DNA of 64,000 nt from Dermatemys mawii. Its lineage: Eukaryota; Chordata; Testudines; Dermatemydidae. The stretch is taken from assembly GCA_007922305.1 (NCBI GenBank), contig ML677333.1, forward strand, positions 20,651,949 through 20,715,948. The letters are read 5' to 3'. This document shows, in pieces, positions 51,801 to 60,800 of the stretch (position 1 is the first letter of the stretch; every line of letters starts with the position of its first letter). The translations under genes and the position numbers were made by a program. Below the pieces are notes generated by a model that saw only the letters and a list, made by a program, of their open reading frames with translations, did not search any database and had not been told where the DNA came from.

Positions 51801-54800
51801 TTGGTACACTATCAGAAAAGATACAAAAGCTAAGTATATTATTAAGACAAAATTTCTTCTTGTCTGGATTAAGAGTTGGCTTCAAAGACAAAAGGCAATG
51901 ATAAATGTATACAGCTTCAGGTATGAAGGAGGCAAAGAGGTAGTGGAGTGACATTAGCATTATGCCCCATTTTGTTTGTTGTCCATGAATAAATCTGGAA
52001 AAGACACTGTACAGGCAGGCATACATATGTACAGTCATGAAACAGAGATCAAATCAACATTAAAAGATGAGTGATCATGTTTAAATGAATATCGAAAGAA
52101 TAGACATCGTAAAAGCTTTAGTGACGTATTTCATTTAATATTACAACTTCCTGAAATAAAATAAACTTGGGTTGGAGATGAGCACTGTTACATGACTGAG
52201 CACGGAGATGTTAGAAAAACTAAATCTGCGCATTTCAGAAGAAATTATGAAGGGTTGTGTGTATCTATATTACTCAGCCATAATTCTTTTATCTCTAAGA
52301 CATAAGGCTACATGTTCAAGTGCCATGCAATGATTTGGATGTATATGCAATGTTGACTATTAAAGGTGCTGCATTGTAAGGTGAGAGCATTTCAAAAAGT
52401 CATAAATCAAAGATCCTTCTGCTCGCCTCCAGTGGATGGGAACTAGAACAGGTGATCTAATTATAAGAATGCTATGATTTTAGGCTTCAGTTTGTGAGGT
52501 TCATTTGGCTATTTTCAGAGCAAAGTAGATAAAATCCATTAGGACAGACTACACAACTTTAGACTTACCTATGCCTATCACTGGTGAAAAATATTAACTA
52601 GATTATTTCAGAAGAAGAGCAGATTCAAGATATGCATTAGGGCTCAACCGCTGTTTTCTTACTTAAATAAAATACTTTTTCACCCCCCAAAGCTATTTAT
52701 CATCAAACCTAAAACATATCTGCACTACCAAAATAAACCATCTTTAATCATGATTCTGAATAAAACATCTTGTAACATGCTTTTTATTCTACCCACAAAT
52801 GAAAGAAAAATGCATTAGAAATGTTAGGAAAATGTGTTTTTTCACAGGTAAATATTTAGATTAAAACAACTTGTTTTCTGTCCATACAGAGCATAAAAAA
52901 AAACTACTGTAAAGCAACTGGGTAATAAGCATGTTTTAAAATCATGTTTAAATGTGACTATTAATGTTTAGAAGATTGGCCTATGGAAAGTCATCACAGT
53001 TAGATCTCTACCAGCCTGAAAAGCAGTAATCAAAGTCTTACCTTGATCTAGTTATGAAAACCTTGTTTACTGTATGGAATTTTTACAAAAAAGTCTATGT
53101 CCACACTGATGGGCAATTTTTGCAGAAATTCCCTGACGCAGATGAGGCTCAAGTAGCTGAGCCCCAGTATAGTTGTTTGTTGCCACGTCTGATCATATTC
53201 ACATTGTCTTAAGTTACATTGTGTCTGTACATGATTTTTGCCTTATGTTTTCATCTTTGAATGGGAGGCAGCATTGTTTGCTTGAAGTTAGAAAAGCAGG
53301 ACTTAGAGTAACGATACAAGAGCTCAATTCCTGACTGTTCCACTTGCTTACTGTGTGTTCTTGTGCAAGAAACTCAGCATATCCGCATTTCAGATTTCTA
53401 CATCTATCAAATGGAATTAATACTTTTCTAACTTTGTGAAGTGTCTCTAGATATTGGATGAAAGACAATAGATATGTGAAAGTACTATTAGATCAAGAGT
53501 TTAAATAATAATTTTCTGCATTTTCAATTTCCATTCGCCACTCATGCAGTATATAAGTGTAAGTGTGCACATACACAGGACAACACAACTACAAACATCT
53601 TCCAATCTCCAAACCATCACATTACTGGTATTCGACAAAGAGTCTTGTAGCACCTTATAGACTAACAGATTTTAGGGATCATGAGCTTTAGTGGGCTAAG
53701 ACCCACTTCATCAGATGAATATAAATTCATCTGATGAAGTGGGTCTTAGCCCACGAAAAAAAGCTCATGATCCCTAAAATCTGTTAGTCTATAAGGTGCT
53801 ACCAGACTCTTGGATGCTTTTGCAGATCCAGACTAACACGGCTACCCCTCTGACACTAGATTACTGGTATTGTTTCATTGCTGACAATGAGACTGATGCT
53901 TCATCTTCAAGGATCACTTTATGATCTTACTGTGAGGAAAAACAGCAAAGGACTGTTGGAAGGGAAAAGGTAATTGAGCACAGATGCTCACAAACTCTTT
54001 TATATGTGGACCACATTTTAATAGAGTGAGTTTCAAGGACCACTATCTCTTTCATTCCAGATTGCATGAACCACCTCCTTTCCCATTCAAAATTTTGTAA
54101 GTTTACTGTTGTTACCACACGCAAGAATATTACCTGTAATAAGTATTTAGTGTATTTTAAACTTTTCAAATGCTGTTTAGCAGAAAACAAGAGAGAAGAC
54201 CAGCATGCTGTGATCATAAAATGCTTCACAGACCACAAGTTGAGAACTACTGAATTGGCATACACAATTCCTTTAATGATATCTCTTCTGCATTCTTCTG
54301 CTTGGTTGCTGAATTCTTTGGTTCACTCTTAACAAAAGCATCTAAAAGTCTCAAATTCAAGACTTCATTTGCTTAAATGCCCTTATTTGAGCACTAATTC
54401 CATAGGTTTAATACTTTATGTGAAATATTGTGAAAGTTCTATCTGAATACCAAAACTGGTTGTGATTGCAGTTGACAGACTTTTTCCATCAAAATGAGGA
54501 GTTTCTTTTTATTAAATATTGTAATTCTTCCCATTATTTTGTGTACCTCAGTACTGAGCCACCTCAACCTTCTCAAGTGGAGATAAAAGATCATGTAATT
54601 TAGACTTTTCTCATTACAGAATGGTTTTTAAAAAGGAACACCATTGAACTATACAAACTTAAAAGCATTGCAGGTCAGAAAAAGAAATGTGCATGATGCT
54701 GGAAATACTGACATTTCAAGTCAGGATAAAAAGTAAAAATATTAAAATATTTTGCAGAATGGAAATTCTGAAACATTTTGATCTTTGATTTTACCAAACA

Positions 54801-57800
54801 ACATTTTCTGAGGGAACGCTGTTCCATCAATTCTTTTTAGCCAAACTCTATCTAAAAGGTGACACCTCACCCACACATATCTGTTACACGCCTCCTGATT
54901 CAGAAAATAAGCTCTCCAAAGATGAGAATGTAGTCACACTTTTTTGAAAGAACACAGTATTTGATGCATATATTTATATGCACCAGAGGTATTTTGACAT
55001 GACAAACACTATATCTGAAAACTCAAAAGCTCTCCCCCATCAGTTCTGGCAACATATGCCAGTTTAGCATCCGAAAAGGAGTTTTCAAATGTTGAAGCTG
55101 AACACGCTATTTTGGAGATTTAGCATTTTCTTTACTGTTTTGTTTGGTATGATGCCTTTAGTACCAATTTTGGTGTTAACATAGGGCTGTCTGTACTGTA
55201 CTTCTATACTAAGCCTAATACTGTAGTCCTTTCTCAGGCAAAGCTCCCACTGAACGCTTTGGGAATTTTATCTAAGTAAGGACGAGAATATGACACATTC
55301 TATTTATTTGCTGCAGAATTCATTCACTAGTTTTCTTTAACTACTCTCCATAAGTCTCCTGTAACTTGAGTGCGCAATCATTGGCAAAAGGTTTCTACTC
55401 TATTACTAACTTCATTTTTTTATTTTAAACCATCGTCTTCTACCAAATCCTCAATTGATTAAAAGTTTAAGTCAGATGGAAAAGCTTAATTCTTTTTCAG
55501 AAACTAGGTATTTTAATTTACTTCCTCTAAGTTATTATTTTATATCTATTACAATAGCACCAAGAGGCCCCAAACAATATGCAATGGACAAACATATTGA
55601 AAGACATTAATTAGCTGATTTCTTATTGGCAGGATGGGGGGCGGATCTTGAAGAGAGAAGTCAAGGAGAAGAAGAGGATAGTAGCTTTACGGATAAGTTA
55701 ACAGAGAGCATTCCAAGCATAAAGGCCAGTGAGAAAGCCGCCACAGAAGTATTTTTGTGAAAAGCTGACAATGTTGGCATACTGGGAGCAGAGCAGAAGT
55801 GGCACATGAAATGACATGACAACAGACAAGACCAGAGTTATGAGGGGACTTGGACTTAATGTAATGAAGCAGGGGAAGCCAGCTGTGGCTCTTGCAGCCT
55901 GGATGATACCCCCTCCACACCAGTGCAATGACTGACCCAGATAAGGAGGATGTGGGGCACAGAAGGAAGAAAGTGAGATGCACTGGGCCATAATGGAGCT
56001 TCGCCATCAGCAAACTCAGATGCTGCAAACTCTTGTGGACATTCAGCTTCAATAATCCTGGGCTCAACTCCCATTGCAGCCTGTGAAGAACTGCAGCATA
56101 GTACCTCCCTACATGCCACCTCAGCATTCCACATGGCCTCAACACCCGCACACCTACCCCTACCACTCTACACCTGGGGGAACATGAACAACTACAGCTT
56201 CGCATACACTGATCTGTGAAAACCACAGTTGACGTATGTCTAGCTACAGTGGACATCAGTGTTCCTTCCTCTTTTTATTTATTAAGGTTTAATTTTTTAA
56301 AAAATTAATGTGTCTACTTATAAGTTCTTCAGGTATATTTGGAGCTGTTTTTTGTAAGTAAATAAAACTCTTTTGTTTTGAAAGTTATTCATCCTTATTA
56401 GCTTACAACACATGATACATAAAGCCTGCTTGCAGTGAAAGTATTGGTCCTGTACACTCACAACCCATAAGATTATTGTCAAACAATGCAGTCATCATAA
56501 ACACACACAGCAAACACCCCAGTATTAATAGGTTCACTGTCAGTGACATATGCACAGATGTGCATCTAGCATCACACAATTCCTAGCAGGCCCCCAAACT
56601 GTAGTGGCTTACTGTTAAAGCTCTCCTTTAAAGTCTACCTGAGCAGTTTAGCTCTGTGATAAGTTCTTCTAATAGCCCTTGGGTCTGGCTATTCAAACAC
56701 TACCGACAGCCGCTCCACCTCTGCCCTCCACCCTGCAGCAACTTTTCCCCCTTTGCTTCATAGATATTAAGAAAGACACAACAAGCAGCTATAATCATTG
56801 GGATATTTCTTGAACTGAGATCCAATCTGGTGAGTAAACAACACCAGTGCCCTTTCAATCTATCAAAAGGGTGTTCAATTGTCATTCTGCACCTGCTGAA
56901 CCAACAGCTGAATCTTTCCTCAGTCCTGTTGAAATGGCCAGTATTCAGCTTCGTGAGGGATAGGCTGGACCCCGCAGGATTGCTATCAGCATTCTAACAT
57001 TGCCAGTGGTAATCCAGAGGTTGTGGTAGAAGGTCCCTGCTTGTAGCTTTCTGAACAGGCCTGTGTTGTTAAAGATGTGAGCATCAGGCACATTCCCTGA
57101 GCAGTCAACACTAATGTTAGTGAAGCATGCACAGTGAGCCCACAACACTTGCACAACTATGAAAAAGTAGCCCTTTCTATTGAGGTACTCTGTGTCAAGG
57201 TGCTATGGGACCAAACAGGGGATGTACATGCTATCAACTGCTCCATCACAGTTCAGGTACCCCATAGTACAAAGCCATCCACTGCATCCTGCACATTGCT
57301 GAGAATCACAGTCCTATGTAGCAGGAGACAATTAATGGCCCTGCACACTTGCATGACAATGACCCCCATGGTGGATTTACCCACTCCAAAATGACTTTCC
57401 ATGGACCAGAAGCAATCTGGTCCATGGAAAGTTTCCCTAGTATGATCACTACTCACTTCTCCACTGTCAGCGCGGCTAGCAGTTTGGTGTCCTTGCATTG
57501 GATGGCTGGGGTGAGCTCAGTACACTGATCCAGGAATGTGGCCTTGAGCATCCAAAAGTTCAGCAGCCACTGCTCATCAACCCAAACTTGCACTATGATG
57601 AGATTCCACCAGTCAGTGCTTGTTTCTTGGGGCCAGGAGCAGCCTACCATTTACAACTGCTCCGTGAACGCCACCAATCACCTTGAAATAATACTCCCCA
57701 TGTCCCACAGCGAAACAACTACCAGAAACAACAACAACTGGGATCATGTTCCCTGAGGTTCCTCTCGAAGTTCTGCAAATACCAGAGAATCATACATCCT

Positions 57801-60800
57801 GTGCTTGCAATGCTCATGACAATAGTGAAGAGCTGTGCAGGCTACATGCTTCTGCCAGAGATGGCAGGAAGCGACAAGTCTTGCACAGATTAGTAGGAAT
57901 TTGAATATAGGCACAAAAATTATGGGACAGAGATATTATGGGATGAAGAACACTGCATTATAGGAAGTTGACCCCTTGCTCCCAGTCAACCCTGTGTGAG
58001 TCATTCCTGTCCTACCAAAACTACACAAAAGACACTGCACTGAATTGTGGCAGCTTGCACACTGGGATACTATCCACGGCGCACACCACTCTGGGTGGGT
58101 ATGCACAATGACAAAGAAAGGAGCCAAGTATGCCTGTGCACAAGCAACGTGCACAAACCCTAACTTTGGCGGCTGTATGCCAACATAACTGGTGTCAGCA
58201 GAGCTCTGTAGTATAGCTATGGCCTCATTGTCAATAGCTGTGATTTTTATGGACTAGAGTGGAGCAATGTAGGCATTAGGGAGGCTATAATTAGGGAGGC
58301 CAGAGAGCGAGTGGTTACAGTAATGAGGATGGGAGACAAGAGCCTGCAGAAGAGTTTCAGTTGTCTGGACAGAAAGAAAAAGGCAGAGTTTAGAGATGTT
58401 ATGGAGTAAGAAGTCACAAGATTTGGACGCAAACCGTGCAGTGTAAAGAAAGGAAGAAGTTAAATACAACAGGTGACAATAAGGACGGTGGTGTTGGCTA
58501 CTGTGGAAGAAAGCAGAAAGTAGAGGTTTGGGGATAAAGAGAAAAAGTTATTTTGCAGTGATTTCAAAGAATAATAAGCAGGATTGGACTGAAGTTGACT
58601 CATCTACCTCTCTTCTCCTGACCTACAAGTCATCGGTGTAAAGATGGCAATAGAAACAATGTGAGCAAATAAGACAGAAGGTGTAAAAGTAGGAGAGAAA
58701 AGGACAGAAAAAGAGCTCTCTGGCACCTTTATGGAGAGTTGGAGAAAGGAGGAGGACTTACTTAAAGAATTGCTGCAGAAGGGATCAGAGAAGTAGGAGG
58801 AGGAGGACAGTCACTAAAGCCAAGGAAAAATAACATTTCAAGAAAATGTGTACAGCTGTAAGTCAAAATCAGTAGAGTTCAAGAACGATATGGATGGAAT
58901 AGAAGACTTGAATTTTGGCCAGGAAAAGGTTATTGAACTTGTCAAGAGAAGTTTTGCTGAAGTGGAGAAGACTGAATGGAGGAGACCCAGGTTGCAATTG
59001 CAAAGACAGGAATGAGGCAATGTTGAAATTGACATATGATTTGAGGAAATGAAAAGTGAAGAGAAGTTAGTTGGACTAACATATACTTTCACTTTTTAAC
59101 AAAAATAATTTGATTTGATTAGAAACAAAATTGAAATACTAATACTTTAGTCCATTCCTGACTTTTAGTAGAGTATACCAAAACTCTAAATAAAGAACCA
59201 GGAATGAAATTAAAGTAGAAATATGTCTGTTTTACAGTCCAAATCAGAATGTGCATGTTAGCAGAATCTCTTTTCTGAAGTGAAAAGACCCAAGACCTCA
59301 TTCTCCAATTCAGTCAACTTAGCCAAACTGCTCACAGAGCTTTACTGTTTCTTGATCCTTAACATCAAAAACTGATGTCATTGCCCTTATTTGATTTATT
59401 TCACTAATATACATCTGAAAGCTTTACTGATTTCTTATCCACTCCTTCAGGGCCTGTCTGAGTTTTATTAATTTAACATGAAAGCTTGTGTCAAAACTGT
59501 ACCAAAGACTTTTAAACACATTAATTAAAAAAATAACTAAATTTCTGTAGAGCCCAGCTTTGAAATGTTCAGCGAACAGGGTCTAAACCATAATTAACAT
59601 GAAACATGTCTCTGCATTTCTTTCTCTTTCAATATAATAGAAATTAAGATCAAATGAGAACAGGTCAAAGAGGAGGAACTCCAGTATTTCATATTGACTT
59701 TATTTTCTTCCTTTAATTTAATAATGAAAATTTAGTTCAATTCTCTCTTCCACCGATAATATCTAATTAGCTATTTACTAAAACAGTCAACAATATCTCA
59801 TGTATTAGAGTTGCATATTATATTGGCACATCACTGACATCTTAAAGTTTCATTTGATATATACTATACTTTTAAAAATATTAAGATACTAAAATACATA
59901 AGAATTTTAGTCAATGAACACTTAATATGAATGCCAACGCATTAAGTCCTACAAAAGTACAAAATAAACACATTTTCAAGTGCAGAAAATTGACTACAAC
60001 TTGAATCATGAGTATCTTACAAAATAAATTGATATTTGTCATGCAAAGTTGAAAAGCTCTTTGAAAACACACTAGAAAGAGCAAGTTCAGGAGAGTACAT
60101 TATATTTTACTAAATACTTGTGCTCTTTAGTTGTATTAAAATCTACTCACATATTAATTCTTACTTTACCCAACAAAATACATTTTGTGGGTAAATGGGT
60201 TTATATACATAATTAAAGGCATTTTTGTGATTTAAGGAAGAATTGCCTACTAAAAAATACATGAAGTCAAATTTATTGTCTGACTAATCTTTCAATTTTG
60301 TCTTTTCACTCTCAGGAAACAGTTTTTAAACAGAGTCAACAATCCAACCCACTTTTGTGTTATGCAAAAACTTCCATCTTCAGGTAGCTCAAGGATGATG
60401 ATTCTGTTTTAAGAAACTTTTGAAATTGCATTGGAATGAAAATCTTTTCAACATGTTCGTGAACATTGGAGTCAAACTGTCCAATTTGTGATCAAAACCT
60501 GAGCTTTTTGACTTGGGTTAGGTTGGTGTCTGTTAAGGGTATGCCTACATAGCAGCTGGAAGTTATGATTCCCAACTCAGGCACACATGCTATCTCTGCT
60601 CAAGAGAGCAGGATAAAATTGCAGTGGGGCTGTGGCAGCATGGAAAACAGCTCAGACTAGCCATCTAACCACACCCACCAGACTCCCTACATATGTAATC
60701 AGGAGGTTAGCAAAGAAAATGCATCTATGTCCAAGCAAACAGGGAATAATACCTCTTAGCTGCTAGAGAAGGCAGTTAGGGCACTAACCAGCGGTGTGTA

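Noticed and set aside
55687..56256. 189-codon - strand frame
   Set aside because: It is the antisense shadow of the Harbinger Myb-like ORF remnant on the + strand.
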